Counted from the first letter of the stretch, positions 1 to 8,885 are shown. The stretch is 64,000 bases of DNA from Bacteroidetes bacterium UBA2475 (GCA_002342065.1 DDPF01000013.1:248001-312000); one strand, 5' to 3'. Made by a program: numbers and translations. The notes: generated by a model not told the origin, from the letters alone.

Positions 1-1
1 A

Positions 2-325
2 AGTTATCTATACAGTATTTTTTACAACCTCATATCAAATAGCATCAAATACCGCAAAGCAACGGAAGCGCCGGTGATAAGGATAAGTAGTAAACGTGTG
101 AACAAAAAAACACTCATAGTGTTTAGCGATAATTGTATAGGTATAGACATGAAAGAGCATGGTGATAAAGTATTTGGCCTTTACAAACGCTTTCATTTAA
201 ACGTAGAGGGTAAAGGCATGGGTTTATTCATGGTGAAAACGCAAGTTGAAACTCTTGGAGGAAAAGTTGCAATGGATAGCGTTGTAAACAGGGGTACAGA
301 AATTACTTTAGAATTTGATACTTAA
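2..325 (+). CDS. Sensor histidine kinase, C-terminal fragment (runs off left edge)
   Basis: The reading frame is open from base 2, so only the ATP-binding end of a longer kinase is in the window. The upstream codons read NLISNSIKYR, a classic N-box of the HATPase_c fold. Then come a G1-like box DNCIGID, an F-box region (VFGLYKRF) and a G2 box GKGMGLFMVK, ending TEITLEFDT. The order and spacing fit the tail of PAS-type two-component kinases of Bacteroidota. A start at the internal GTG (74) would cut off the N-box, so that would be wrong. The usual DNGxGID carries Cys in place of the first Gly, which could weaken nucleotide binding. It converges on the LytTR regulator, with 3 bp between the two stops. 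Confidence 0.88.
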   Translation, partial: SYLYSIFYNLISNSIKYRKATEAPVIRISSKRVNKKTLIVFSDNCIGIDMKEHGDKVFGLYKRFHLNVEGKGMGLFMVKTQVETLGGKVAMDSVVNRGTEITLEFDT

Positions 326-328
326 GGA

Positions 329-1069
329 TTAAGCCTTACCAAACAGTTTTAAGAATTCATCTTTTTTTCGCGAAGAAACATCGGCTAAGGTTTCGTTGGA
401 TAATAATACCTGGCTTTCGTTCCTTAAAAATTTCTTAATATGGTTCACATTAACTATCCACGACTTATGTGTTCTGAAAAAAAACTCGGGGTTTAAAAGT
501 TCTTCAAACTCGCCAATGTTCTTTGTTGATAAAGAGCGCAAACCACCATCAGTAATTATTTTAGTATACTTCCCATCTGCCTCAAGGCTAACGATCTCAT
601 CAATATTAATAATAGCATAACCTTCATTTGAGGGAATGGCTATTTTTTTTAGGAAATTATCTTTTGCTTTTAAATTATCCAATAACACATTTACGTTTTG
701 ACTTTGCCCGCTTCTTTTTTCATTTTCAAGTTTTGTTACTACTGCAATTACTTCTTGTATATTAACAGGTTTCAGCAAAAAATCATAACACGAACTTTTA
801 ATAGCTTTTAAAGCGTATTTTTCGTGTGCAGTAGTAAATATTACTTCAAAATTTGGTAATGGAAAATACTGAAAAAGATCAAAGCCCATTTCGCTACCAA
901 TCTCAACATCTAAAAAAACCATTTGTGGTTTTTGTGTGTTGATCAGTTTTACAGCATCAGAAATATTATTAGCAGTGCCCAACACCTCTAATTGTGGACA
1001 ATAATTTTTAATGATACCCGAAAGGGCATCCACGCAATTCATTTCATCGTCTACAATTACACAGGTCAT
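329..1069 (-). CDS. LytTR-family response regulator
   Basis: 246 aa. The N-terminal receiver domain (about 1-120) has the acidic pair DD at 7-8, phospho-acceptor D54 in VFLDVE, a TTA switch at 80 and K100 in LLKP. The C-terminal LytTR DNA-binding domain (about 140-240) includes IVSLEADGKYTKI and FFRTHKSWIVNV, signatures of the AlgR/LytR fold. It is the cytoplasmic output partner of the TPR histidine kinase immediately upstream: one base separates the kinase stop from this ATG, so the two are almost certainly co-transcribed and co-translated. A pair of LytTR-like direct repeats upstream of the kinase (3108-3136) suggests autoregulation; that part is inference. Confidence 0.95.
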   Translation of the reverse strand: MTCVIVDDEMNCVDALSGIIKNYCPQLEVLGTANNISDAVKLINTQKPQMVFLDVEIGSEMGFDLFQYFPLPNFEVIFTTAHEKYALKAIKSSCYDFLLKPVNIQEVIAVVTKLENEKRSGQSQNVNVLLDNLKAKDNFLKKIAIPSNEGYAIINIDEIVSLEADGKYTKIITDGGLRSLSTKNIGEFEELLNPEFFFRTHKSWIVNVNHIKKFLRNESQVLLSNETLADVSSRKKDEFLKLFGKA

Positions 1070-1070
1070 A

Positions 1071-3047
1071 CTAATATTTATAAATTAAAGGTAAATAAAA
1101 TTTTATTTCTGTGCCACTTTGTATCTCAGGTATAGAAGTGATCTTAAAATACTCCTCTTTCATTTCCATTTTTGCAGCGGCAAATAGTATATTTAACCGC
1201 GAACGAATGATATTTAGCGCGTGTGAATTTTTCACTAACGCATCATCTTTTAAATTTATTCCCTTGCCATTATCGCTAACTCTAATTTTTAAAAGATCGT
1301 CTTCAATATTAATTTCTATACCTATTTCAGCATCTTTAATATTTTGCAGTCCTGCATGCTTAATGGCATTTTCAATAAAAGGCTGTATCATCATTGGTGG
1401 AATCAATAATTCCTCTGCGTCTTCGGGGATATTTAATTTAAAATTAATTTTATTCGCAAATTTTTCCTGCTCAAAGGTTAAGTAACTATTTAAATAATTT
1501 ATTTCTTTATCTAGCGAAATATTCTCTTTCTCTGAATTATTAAGCGTTTCTCGCATAAGGGTAGAGAAGATTTGTAGCTGCTGAATAGTCTTTTCTTTTT
1601 GATCGTTGATTACAAAACCCTGTATACTGTTTAAAGCATTAAATATAAAATGCGGATTCATTTGACTTTGGTATCTTGAGATCAGTTTTGCCTGTTCGCT
1701 TAATTTTTCAGATTGACTTTGGATCTCAATATTTTTTTCCTGCAATTTTAAATAAGCTTTTTTACGTTCGGCAATGGTCTTTATTAAAAAACCGGTTAAA
1801 GTGCCCAGCAATAACAAAACTAAAACTACCGATATAATAATTATTCTTAACCTGCTTTTTGTTTCTGCATCTTTTTCCAACTGTAATTCCTGGATCTTAT
1901 TATCCTTATGTAATTTAACGATCTCTTCTTCTTTTTTCTCAGTTTCATATTGGGTCTTTAATTCTTCAATTTCTACTGTGTTATTTGCTCTATTCAATGA
2001 ATCCTTCAAATTGATGAATTTTTTGAAATAACGTAATTGATTCTTTAAATCATTCAGTTGTTCATATGCAAGCATTTTTGTTTCGTAGGTATATAATAAA
2101 TTTTCGTATAAATTATTTCTAATGCATATCTGTTCAACAGAATCCGCATATAGTAGCGCCTTAGCAAAATTCCTGGCATCGAAATATAGGTCAGAAAAGT
2201 TAACGTAGTTTTGCGACATTTCCCTTTCATTTTTATGCCTCCTGAATATTTCAAGTGCTTTATTAGCATACTCTAATGCAGTTTTAAAATCCTTACGTAG
2301 TCTGTGCCCCGTAGTTAGTCCATTATAACAAAATGCTATTCCATCTTCATCCTTGTTCTTTTCATACAATTGTAAAGACATATTATAATAATGAATGCAA
2401 CTATCAATGGTGCTTATTTTCATTTTAACATTGTCCACACCGGTATTTTTTTTAATTGCACTATCAACAGCTGCTGCAGCTATTTTTGAATATACGGCTC
2501 CCAGATTTATGAAAGATTCCGCTACAGAGATTTGCATAGAGCGATTATCAGGATATTGCAGTAATATTCCCTGCGAAATATTTACACTCCGTTTAAGGTA
2601 TATTACTGCATCCTGCAACTTTCCACTAATAACAAAAACAGCGCCCACATTACTTAATGATACGGCTAGCAAGCGTTGATCTTTTAACTGTTCGTATATT
2701 TTTGCACATTGTAAATTGATCTTAATACTTTCATCCAGATTATCGTTATCAATTTCAATATTAGCAAGTGTTGTTAAGGAATTAGCTTTAAATAAAAGAT
2801 GATAATTAAGTAATCTCTTCTGTGTTTTCTCATACTCAGCAACGCTTTTTTGAACTGTGTCAATGTACTTTCTGGCTATACTTTGATTAACTGGTCTATA
2901 ACTTTTAGCTAGCTGCCAATATGCTTCTAACCTTACCGAATCATTTTTGGTGATAGCAACTACTTTTTTTAGCGCTACAATGTCTTCCTGAGCCTTCAGC
3001 TCAAGGACAAACAGCAAAAGAAGAAGGATTTTAAAAAACCGTTTCAT
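1071..3047 (-). CDS. TPR-containing LytS-type sensor histidine kinase
   Basis: 658 aa. Signal peptide (1-19, ending LKAQ), TPR-type helical repeats to about residue 350, a long coiled coil, one transmembrane helix (about 400-423), a second coil, then a His_kinase domain with the phospho-acceptor motif SQMNPHFIFNALNSIQ (H466). The HATPase end has PPMMIQPFIENAIKHAG (N-box) and SDNGKGIN (G1). TPRs therefore sit outside the inner membrane and the kinase inside, the usual layout for this Bacteroidota class that signals to LytTR regulators. It is followed after one base by its LytTR regulator. The upstream 167-bp gap is shared with a divergent lipoprotein gene and holds a candidate LytTR operator. 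The ligand is unknown. Confidence 0.93.
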   Translation of the reverse strand: MKRFFKILLLLLFVLELKAQEDIVALKKVVAITKNDSVRLEAYWQLAKSYRPVNQSIARKYIDTVQKSVAEYEKTQKRLLNYHLLFKANSLTTLANIEIDNDNLDESIKINLQCAKIYEQLKDQRLLAVSLSNVGAVFVISGKLQDAVIYLKRSVNISQGILLQYPDNRSMQISVAESFINLGAVYSKIAAAAVDSAIKKNTGVDNVKMKISTIDSCIHYYNMSLQLYEKNKDEDGIAFCYNGLTTGHRLRKDFKTALEYANKALEIFRRHKNEREMSQNYVNFSDLYFDARNFAKALLYADSVEQICIRNNLYENLLYTYETKMLAYEQLNDLKNQLRYFKKFINLKDSLNRANNTVEIEELKTQYETEKKEEEIVKLHKDNKIQELQLEKDAETKSRLRIIIISVVLVLLLLGTLTGFLIKTIAERKKAYLKLQEKNIEIQSQSEKLSEQAKLISRYQSQMNPHFIFNALNSIQGFVINDQKEKTIQQLQIFSTLMRETLNNSEKENISLDKEINYLNSYLTFEQEKFANKINFKLNIPEDAEELLIPPMMIQPFIENAIKHAGLQNIKDAEIGIEINIEDDLLKIRVSDNGKGINLKDDALVKNSHALNIIRSRLNILFAAAKMEMKEEYFKITSIPEIQSGTEIKFYLPLIYKY

Positions 3048-3107
3048 TTTATGTTATAAATGTAAATAATTAAGCAAACATTACACAATTCTATTTATTT
3101 CATTTAA

Positions 3108-3136
3108 AACGTTCATTCTAATTAGCATGCGTTCGT
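3108..3136. promoter_or_regulatory. Candidate LytTR operator: direct repeat, 20-bp period
   Basis: Two imperfect 12-bp direct repeats, CGTTCATTCTAA (3110-3121) and CGTTCGTTCTAA (3130-3141), differ at one base. The 9-mers AACGTTCAT (3108-3116) and TGCGTTCGT (3128-3136) match the published LytTR pattern [TA][AC][CA]GTTN[AG][TG] at 9/9 and 8/9 positions. The two copies are 20 bp apart, about two helical turns, close to the spacing known for LytTR dimers. The site lies between the divergent kinase gene (start 3047) and lipoprotein gene (start 3215), where the LytTR protein encoded nearby could act on both. The repeat is visible; regulator identity is inferred. Confidence 0.5.
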
Positions 3137-3214
3137 TCTAAGCAGGTTTACAATGGTTAATATTCCTCATTTGCAAGCCCATTTCGAGCGAACTTTAATG
3201 TAAATTTAAAAACA

Positions 3215-3907
3215 ATGCAGATCCTTAAATTTTCGGTCCTTATAGTTTCTTTTATTTCGTGCTCTTGTTTAACGAAACTGCCACAAGAAGAAAAAGAAAT
3301 AAATATTGGCGAAGCAAGCTCTAAATTTAAGGTAAGTACCGAAGGAAAAGACCTGATCTCTTATATCAATACTAAATTACTGTCAGATACAAGCCGCAAT
3401 TTAATTTCTCAATTAGGACATTATAAATTTTCAACATCCATCGACCCTGCAAATGCTGTGGATAATCGATATAACCCTGATGCTTTTATTTATTATGATT
3501 ACGAAGGTTTGCAATTAAAATATGTGTTTATTGGCGGGGGTTCTTTCCAAAGAAACGAACTTCCGGTAAAAATTACAGAATTTAAAAAATACGTTTACCT
3601 CGATCAGATCATCATTGAACCAAAACTATACAAAGGCACATTACCAAAGGGTTTAAAGTCATATTCAAAGTCTTCTGATGTTGAAAAGATCCTTGGAAAA
3701 CACAATACACATTTTGATGGCGGTGCTAGTACAACTAAAGTTAATTTTACCTATCCAGAACTTGGCATGCGCTTTTTGTTTAACCAATATGCTCCTGCAT
3801 ATCCAACAGACGATAGTACAATGCTTTACATTACCCTTAGCGATTCTATTAAAGAAATGAAAAGATATCCTACGATATATACAAAATATGATAATTCACC
3901 ACGTTAG
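3215..3907 (+). CDS. Hypothetical lipoprotein
   Basis: 230 aa. The N-terminus is a short hydrophobic stretch ending in a cysteine-rich segment (SFISCSC, C16/C18) that fits a lipoprotein signal peptide, so the protein is probably anchored in a membrane facing the periplasm or surface. The remainder is a soluble mixed alpha/beta sequence with a repeated YDYEG/FIGGGSF style, no motif I recognise, and one short region (KILGKHNTHFDGG) that may be a turn-rich loop. It is divergent from the TPR kinase and begins 74 bp after the candidate LytTR repeats, so it may be a target of that system. The next gene follows after 83 bp on the same strand. No function can be assigned. Confidence 0.75.
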   Translation: MQILKFSVLIVSFISCSCLTKLPQEEKEINIGEASSKFKVSTEGKDLISYINTKLLSDTSRNLISQLGHYKFSTSIDPANAVDNRYNPDAFIYYDYEGLQLKYVFIGGGSFQRNELPVKITEFKKYVYLDQIIIEPKLYKGTLPKGLKSYSKSSDVEKILGKHNTHFDGGASTTKVNFTYPELGMRFLFNQYAPAYPTDDSTMLYITLSDSIKEMKRYPTIYTKYDNSPR

Positions 3908-3990
3908 TTCCTAAAATCTATACGCTGGTTAAAATTGATAACATCACACTACATAAATAATAATCTTTACACCATAAAAAAACAAATAAT

Positions 3991-5625
3991 ATGAAATCCC
4001 GACTACTAATTGCCATTTTAAGTTTATTAAGTTTTAATAGCATCCTGCTGGCACAGGATGATGAATTAAAAGGAACCATTGTTTTTTCCGATCAACCATT
4101 TATGGGTGATGGCGCATCAAACAAAATAATGACTGATTTTAAAGCGGGAAATGATATTTTCGGCCGCATTAAATTTGATAAGCCTCTTAAAGATCTTTTC
4201 AAAGGTTATTTTTCTGGCGCTAAATTAAAAGTGAATAACAGCGAAGGTGATGCCAAACTTACTTTTAAAGTAAAGTACGAAAAGAATGGCGAAACTGTTT
4301 TTGGAGCAGCTGAAAAAATACTAAGTCCCGCAGAGTTAAATAATGCATACGTTGACTTTGACATTGCACCATCAATGAACAAATCGCGCGATTCGTACCG
4401 AACAAGTTTTGCAGGCCCTATTAGTCGTTCTAATCCTAATCCCTACATAGAAGAAGGCGAAAAAGGAAAAATGAAGATCTTGGCATTCTTTATAGATGAC
4501 AACGGGTCGGAAGTGGAAAATCAAAACATCAGCGGATCGCTCATGATCGATTACTCAGATCCTAAATTGGATATTAACGGATGGAATGATCAACTTGAAA
4601 AAGCAAATCGTGAAGATGTAGTTGCAGAGAACAAAAAGAAAGTTGGAAAAAAACCAAACATCGAATTTGCGAATCTTCCTTTCTCAAACCCTGCACACAA
4701 AGTAGCAACAAAATTCAAAGCAGGCAGTCCAATTTACGCACGCGTTACTTTAGATAAACCTTTAAAAGACTTTATGAAGGTTGATGATGTGAAATGGCTT
4801 TACATTAAAGTAAGTTGTCAAAATTTTTCGGGCTTGATAGGATTAACTCACCAAAAAAAGATCCGTGCATCAGAACTTGATAAAAATTATATTGATTTTG
4901 AAGTTACCCCGGCTGCGGCTGATGCTAAAGATGTTTACGATTCAAACATGGGTTTCCATCATAGCTTATTCTCTAACAACAGCGCGCCAAATAAAGTAGT
5001 TAATTTTGAAATTGAATTAGAAGACATAAATAACAATGAATCTTTTGCCCGCTTAAAAGGTTTTGGGCCTTTGGAATTAGATTACACAGGATTAACAGGA
5101 ACTCAGGTTGGCGCACTTTGGACGTCATTCCAGGCGGTTGGCGAAACTGCAATTAAAAATGCTGATAAAATGGCTGCAGCTGAAGGTGCAGAAATGGCAA
5201 AGAACTTACCACTACCTGTAATTTTTAATAAACCATCGCAAAAAGGTTACGCAGGTTATAGTGATGCGCAGATTCTTGCGATGATAAAAAATTATTTGAA
5301 AGTGACAGAAGTGTATATGTTAACATACGGACCAAATAAAGAACAAGGCGATTTTTTTATTCAGAAAGACTCTTACAATTTACCAACTGCTAAAGTGGGT
5401 AATATTGGTTTCTACTTTATTTTTAAAGATGCGGATGGTTATTACAAAGCTAACGGTGGTTATTTGATACAACCGTATTCAGGTGGTGGAAAATATGGCG
5501 CTGCTTATATTAAAGCCGACGGACCAATGATGGAAGGTGATGCAAAATATACACATGATGTTCAACGCGATAAAGCAGGTTTTAATTATGTTTTTATTGT
5601 TGATGGCGCTAAAGTAAAAAAATAA
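3991..5625 (+). CDS. Secreted protein with two tandem related domains
   Basis: 544 aa with a clear signal peptide (ends ILLAQ, about residue 21). The mature part contains an internal duplication: residues about 28-190 and 222-370 share the pattern F-x-x-x-P-F-(x)n-FKAG-x-x-I-(Y/F)-(A/G)-R-(x)n-DKPLKD, for example FKAGNDIFGRIKFDKPLKD versus FKAGSPIYARVTLDKPLKD. Each unit then has a YVDFD or YIDFEV strand, so it looks like a repeated beta-sandwich. The last 120 residues are different and Gly/Tyr-rich (NGGYLIQPYSGGGKYGAAYI), perhaps a separate binding domain. The NHL-repeat gene follows 18 bp later and a GRAM-like gene 12 bp after that, so they may form an operon. No known family recognised. Confidence 0.8.
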   Translation: MKSRLLIAILSLLSFNSILLAQDDELKGTIVFSDQPFMGDGASNKIMTDFKAGNDIFGRIKFDKPLKDLFKGYFSGAKLKVNNSEGDAKLTFKVKYEKNGETVFGAAEKILSPAELNNAYVDFDIAPSMNKSRDSYRTSFAGPISRSNPNPYIEEGEKGKMKILAFFIDDNGSEVENQNISGSLMIDYSDPKLDINGWNDQLEKANREDVVAENKKKVGKKPNIEFANLPFSNPAHKVATKFKAGSPIYARVTLDKPLKDFMKVDDVKWLYIKVSCQNFSGLIGLTHQKKIRASELDKNYIDFEVTPAAADAKDVYDSNMGFHHSLFSNNSAPNKVVNFEIELEDINNNESFARLKGFGPLELDYTGLTGTQVGALWTSFQAVGETAIKNADKMAAAEGAEMAKNLPLPVIFNKPSQKGYAGYSDAQILAMIKNYLKVTEVYMLTYGPNKEQGDFFIQKDSYNLPTAKVGNIGFYFIFKDADGYYKANGGYLIQPYSGGGKYGAAYIKADGPMMEGDAKYTHDVQRDKAGFNYVFIVDGAKVKK

Positions 5626-5643
5626 GAAACTAACTCTATAGCA

Positions 5644-6927
5644 ATGGTACATTCTCAACATATTAAACTTTGCCTTGCCGTTATGGTTTGGGCTTCATTG
5701 TCTGGATACTCACAGATCAACCTGGGAAAATTAAAAGATAAAGCTAATAATGCTATCTCAAATTCTTCTTCAGAAAATAATACGCAAAGTCCTACAACTT
5801 CTGATAATTCAACGGGTACTAAAATATTACATTCAGGAAAAGATCCATTTAACGGTTCGGGTAATACAATTGTCACTCTTGCAGGATCTGGTTCCGGCAA
5901 CGAGATGGGCTTTAAGGATGAAAAAGGGAAAGACGCTTTATTTCAACATCCTGAAGGAATTACATCTGATGAAAATGGAAACGTGTATGTTGCCGATAGA
6001 AACAATAATCGCATTAGAAAAATAACAGCAACGGGTGGAGTAACTACTTTTGCAGGTTCAGGCGAGCGTGATACAAAAAATGGCGAAGGTAAAGAGGCAG
6101 CTTTTGACCAACCATTTTACATTTGGTACGATGGTGTAAAGAATTTTTATGTTGTAGAAGACAGGAACAATATTCGCAAAATAAATAAAGAAGGTAAGGT
6201 AACTTCAATTTTTAAAGCAAAGAACTATCCCGGTTACACAGATGGTGAAATTGGAGATGCAAATTTTGACAATGTAAAGTCGATTGTATCAAACAGCAAA
6301 GACGAGATCTTTATTTTAGATGCCAATAATAATTGTATCCGAAAAATAAGTGGTGGGGTTGTAAGTACATTTGCAGGAAATAAAAATACGCAGCTACAAT
6401 ACGAAACACAGGTAAAAGACGGTCCCGGTCCCAAAGCAACATTTTGGAATTTGAGAACTATGGTTATTGATAAGGCTGATAATTTATATGTGATAGATGG
6501 TCCGCAACGCATCAGAAAAATAACTCCTGATGGAACTGTAAGCACATTACCATTTGATGAATTAATAAAAAACACCAAAAGTACTTACGAGATAGATAAC
6601 GGAGATTCTCATGGCGTGCGTGATGTAGATGTTTTTTATGATATGACCGTACTTGCCAACGGTAACTTTTTGATAGGAACAGAAAAAGGTTGTATTCATG
6701 AAGTAAGCGCAGATCTAAAGACCATACACTTTGTTTATACCGGTATATTTTGCAATAGCCACAAAGACAGCGATTACAGGTCGATGACAGAAATGGCAGA
6801 TGGCGAAGATTGTAAAGGGTGTATTGGTTCTGATAAAGTTAAACCAATGACCGTTACCAAAGATGGTAAGATATATTTTACCGAAAGAAACTATCATTGT
6901 GTAAGAGAGATAAAACTAAAAAACTAA
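5644..6927 (+). CDS. Secreted NHL-repeat beta-propeller protein
   Basis: 427 aa. Signal peptide through about residue 23 (SGYSQ), a low-complexity Ser/Asn/Thr linker (33-58), then about six NHL-type repeats. Visible repeat cores are PEGITSDENGNVYVADRNNN-RIRKI, FYIWYDG..FYVVED-RNNIRKI, VKSIVSNSKDEIFILD-NNCIRKI, LRTMVIDKADNLYVID-QRIRKI and a last unit near KPMTVTKDGKIYFTERNYH. Each ends in the [RK]KI strand typical of these propellers, which generally bind other molecules rather than catalyse. A paired-Cys segment (EDCKGCIGS) sits before the final blade. It lies 18 bp downstream of the duplicated-domain secreted protein, suggesting a shared exported function. Confidence 0.88.
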   Translation: MVHSQHIKLCLAVMVWASLSGYSQINLGKLKDKANNAISNSSSENNTQSPTTSDNSTGTKILHSGKDPFNGSGNTIVTLAGSGSGNEMGFKDEKGKDALFQHPEGITSDENGNVYVADRNNNRIRKITATGGVTTFAGSGERDTKNGEGKEAAFDQPFYIWYDGVKNFYVVEDRNNIRKINKEGKVTSIFKAKNYPGYTDGEIGDANFDNVKSIVSNSKDEIFILDANNNCIRKISGGVVSTFAGNKNTQLQYETQVKDGPGPKATFWNLRTMVIDKADNLYVIDGPQRIRKITPDGTVSTLPFDELIKNTKSTYEIDNGDSHGVRDVDVFYDMTVLANGNFLIGTEKGCIHEVSADLKTIHFVYTGIFCNSHKDSDYRSMTEMADGEDCKGCIGSDKVKPMTVTKDGKIYFTERNYHCVREIKLKN

Positions 6928-6939
6928 AAAAATAAAATT

Positions 6940-7290
6940 ATGAAAATTGAAATGCAACCTAACGAAAAAGTAATTGATACCTGGACCATTTTATACGAAA
7001 CACCCAATGGTGGAAAGTATAATGGCAAACTAACTGTTACAAACAAAAATTTATTGTACGATGCAAAATTTGATGTATCATCAAAAGGTTTGATAGAAGA
7101 GGCTTTGTTCGTTAAATGGGGTTCAGAGGATTTTGTTGTTATTCCAAAAGAGAGGATCACTGATGTAGAAGTGTCAAAGAATTTTTTTCAAAAAAAAGTA
7201 ATACTAACACTGGATAATGGATCAAAACACACCTTTAATTATGGTATGCTTAATATAGATCCGGTTTCTACCGCAATTTTACAAAGATAA
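6940..7290 (+). CDS. GRAM / bacterial PH-like domain protein
   Basis: 116 aa, no signal peptide. The sequence begins PNEKVIDTWTILYE, then alternates strands: GKYNGKLTVTNKNLLYDAKF, VIPKERITDVEVSKNFFQKKVILTL, ending with a helix-like tail. The LTVTNKNLLYD segment followed by IPKERITDVEV is the hallmark arrangement of GRAM/bPH domains, which tend to bind lipids or partner proteins in the cytoplasm. It follows the NHL gene after 12 bp on the same strand, so it is probably the last gene of the 3991-7290 transcript. A cytoplasmic domain in a run of exported proteins is slightly odd. The fold call is moderately secure; the role is unknown. Confidence 0.7.
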   Translation: MKIEMQPNEKVIDTWTILYETPNGGKYNGKLTVTNKNLLYDAKFDVSSKGLIEEALFVKWGSEDFVVIPKERITDVEVSKNFFQKKVILTLDNGSKHTFNYGMLNIDPVSTAILQR

Positions 7291-7425
7291 TTTATTTAAA
7301 ACCAGACCATTAAATAACCCGGAAACTATAAAAAGTAAAAAAAGGGAAATGTTAAAACTCATTGGCCAATAAACCTTTCAGTTTTATGAATGTTAATATT
7401 ATAAACCTCTAATAAACTTCATACA

Positions 7426-7803
7426 ATGAAAAAATTGATATGGCTTTTGGCTTTGGTAATTTGCTCGCTATTATCTCACCAAAGTTTTGGGATATGTAAT
7501 AGTGTTTTACCCAACGACATTATAGTTGAAAAAAGTTCAACTTTTAAGGGAAAAGCAATGGAAGCATTATTTGTTGTGAAATTCGATGACTCCAAAACAC
7601 AACGCAATTTTGAAGTGATAAAAACCAATTCAGTTCTACAAAATTACTTTTTAGCAGATTATTTATTAATTGAAAAAAGTGCTGATAATAAAATGCTCTA
7701 TTATCCACTAGGCTGGACAACAAGCAAAATAACAGCAGATGAGATAAAAGTTAACTGCATGCTTATTATTAAAGGCAAAGTGGCTCCTGTTGCGGTAGAA
7801 TAA
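7426..7803 (+). CDS. Hypothetical small secreted protein
   Basis: 125 aa. A signal peptide (KKLIWLLALVICSLLSHQSFG) is followed by a roughly 100-residue domain with alternating beta and helical character (EALFVVKFDDSKTQRNFEVI, KMLYYPLGW). A Cys follows the cleavage region (ICNS) and a second lies near the end (VNCML), which could form a disulfide in the periplasm. No family recognised. It is separated from the preceding gene by 135 bp with no obvious terminator, and from the WYL regulator downstream by 67 bp that contain a good promoter for that regulator, so it is probably its own unit. Confidence 0.65.
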   Translation: MKKLIWLLALVICSLLSHQSFGICNSVLPNDIIVEKSSTFKGKAMEALFVVKFDDSKTQRNFEVIKTNSVLQNYFLADYLLIEKSADNKMLYYPLGWTTSKITADEIKVNCMLIIKGKVAPVAVE

Positions 7804-7819
7804 TAATTTTCTCTCATAT

Positions 7820-7849
7820 TTGCACCCTTATTTAAACGCAGTATCTTTG
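7820..7849 (+). promoter_or_regulatory. Bacteroidota-type promoter for the WYL regulator
   Basis: TATCTTTG at 7842-7849 is an exact match to the Bacteroidota -7 consensus TAnnTTTG. A TTG (within TTTG) lies at 7820-7822, leaving a 19-bp spacer, inside the expected range for the -33 element. The start codon of the regulator at 7871 is 21 bp downstream. Sequence match is direct; activity is inferred. Confidence 0.6.
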
Positions 7850-7870
7850 GCCAAAATAAGGTAAAGTATT

Positions 7871-8815
7871 ATGAATAGAATTGACAGGGTATCGAATATT
7901 CTTATACAGCTTCAATCAAAACGTGTAGTTAAAGCGCAGGACATAGCTTCCAGGTTTGCCATTAGCTTACGTACTGTTTACCGTGACATCAGAACATTAG
8001 AAGAGGCAGGCATTCCATTGATAGGAGAGGCCGGAGTTGGTTATTCCATTATGGATGGTTACAAATTGCCACCTGTAATGTTTACTTTAGAAGAAGCTAC
8101 TGCCTTTTTAACAGCAGAAAAATTAGTTGAAAAATTAACAGATGCCTCTACAAAAACGGCTTACAGATCGGCAATGTTTAAAGTAAGATCTGTATTAAGA
8201 AATACCGAGAAAGATCACCTTGAAAATATTGAAGATCATATCCAGGTAATCGATAATCCATATTTACCAAAAGGTGAAGATAATGATCACATTCAAACAA
8301 TTTTACAAAGCATTTCCCTTAAAAATATAATCTCCATTAATTATTTCGCCAATCACGATCAAAAAAATACAAAAAGAAATGTTGAGCCTTGTGGTATTTA
8401 TTATCAAAGCAACAAATGGTATTTGATCGGTTTTTGCCAACTAAGAAATGATTATCGCAATTTTAGAATTGATAGGATGTCGGGAATAAAAGTTACCGAA
8501 ACAAAGTTCAGTAAAGTGCATCCCACATTAAAAACATTTTTAAAACAGATCACAAAAGAAAAAGAATTATTTACAGTAGTAATGACAGTAAATAAAAATA
8601 GTGTAAGTTATCTTGGTGATCAAAAATATTACAACGGCTTCGTTTCACAAAAAGAAACAGGTGACAAAATAGAAATGACGTTTTTAACCTGCTCTTTAGA
8701 AGGGTTTGCCCGTTGGTACATGATGTTTGGCGATAGCGCTGATATTATTAGTCCAACCAGTTTAAAGATAATAATCAAGGAGATCGTTCAAACTATTTCC
8801 AAAAAATTAAAATAA
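7871..8815 (+). CDS. YafY-type transcriptional regulator (HTH + WYL domain)
   Basis: 314 aa. The N-terminal winged HTH (about 1-60) reads IDRVSNILIQLQSKRVVKAQ then FAISLRTVYRDIRTLEEAG, the typical HTH_11/DeoR-like recognition helix. A helical connector (65-125) leads to a WYL domain (about 140-225) with ISINYF, VEPCGIYYQSNKWYLIGFC and FRIDRMSGI, and a C-terminal WCX-like segment (EGFARWYMMFG). WYL regulators bind small ligands or nucleic acids and act as activators or repressors. The next two transcription starts (genes at 8886 and 9421) each carry the inverted repeat TGACA-N6-TGTCA at the same place, a likely operator for this protein. It is driven by its own TAnnTTTG promoter. Confidence 0.93.
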   Translation: MNRIDRVSNILIQLQSKRVVKAQDIASRFAISLRTVYRDIRTLEEAGIPLIGEAGVGYSIMDGYKLPPVMFTLEEATAFLTAEKLVEKLTDASTKTAYRSAMFKVRSVLRNTEKDHLENIEDHIQVIDNPYLPKGEDNDHIQTILQSISLKNIISINYFANHDQKNTKRNVEPCGIYYQSNKWYLIGFCQLRNDYRNFRIDRMSGIKVTETKFSKVHPTLKTFLKQITKEKELFTVVMTVNKNSVSYLGDQKYYNGFVSQKETGDKIEMTFLTCSLEGFARWYMMFGDSADIISPTSLKIIIKEIVQTISKKLK

Positions 8816-8826
8816 TTTTTTCCTGC

Positions 8827-8842
8827 TGACATACCCTTGTCA
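8827..8842. promoter_or_regulatory. Inverted repeat TGACA-N6-TGTCA, site 1 (candidate WYL operator)
   Basis: TGACA (8827-8831) and TGTCA (8838-8842) are perfect inverted 5-mers around a 6-bp centre. A near-consensus -7 element TTCCTTTG starts 12 bp later (8854-8861), so the site overlaps the -33 region, a position compatible with activation or steric repression. The first base is 59 bp before the start codon of the GyrI-like gene. A second copy with the same geometry is at 9361. Confidence 0.55.
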
Positions 8843-8885
8843 CATTCCCTCATTTCCTTTGTCTTATTAATTTAAAACATAGAAA

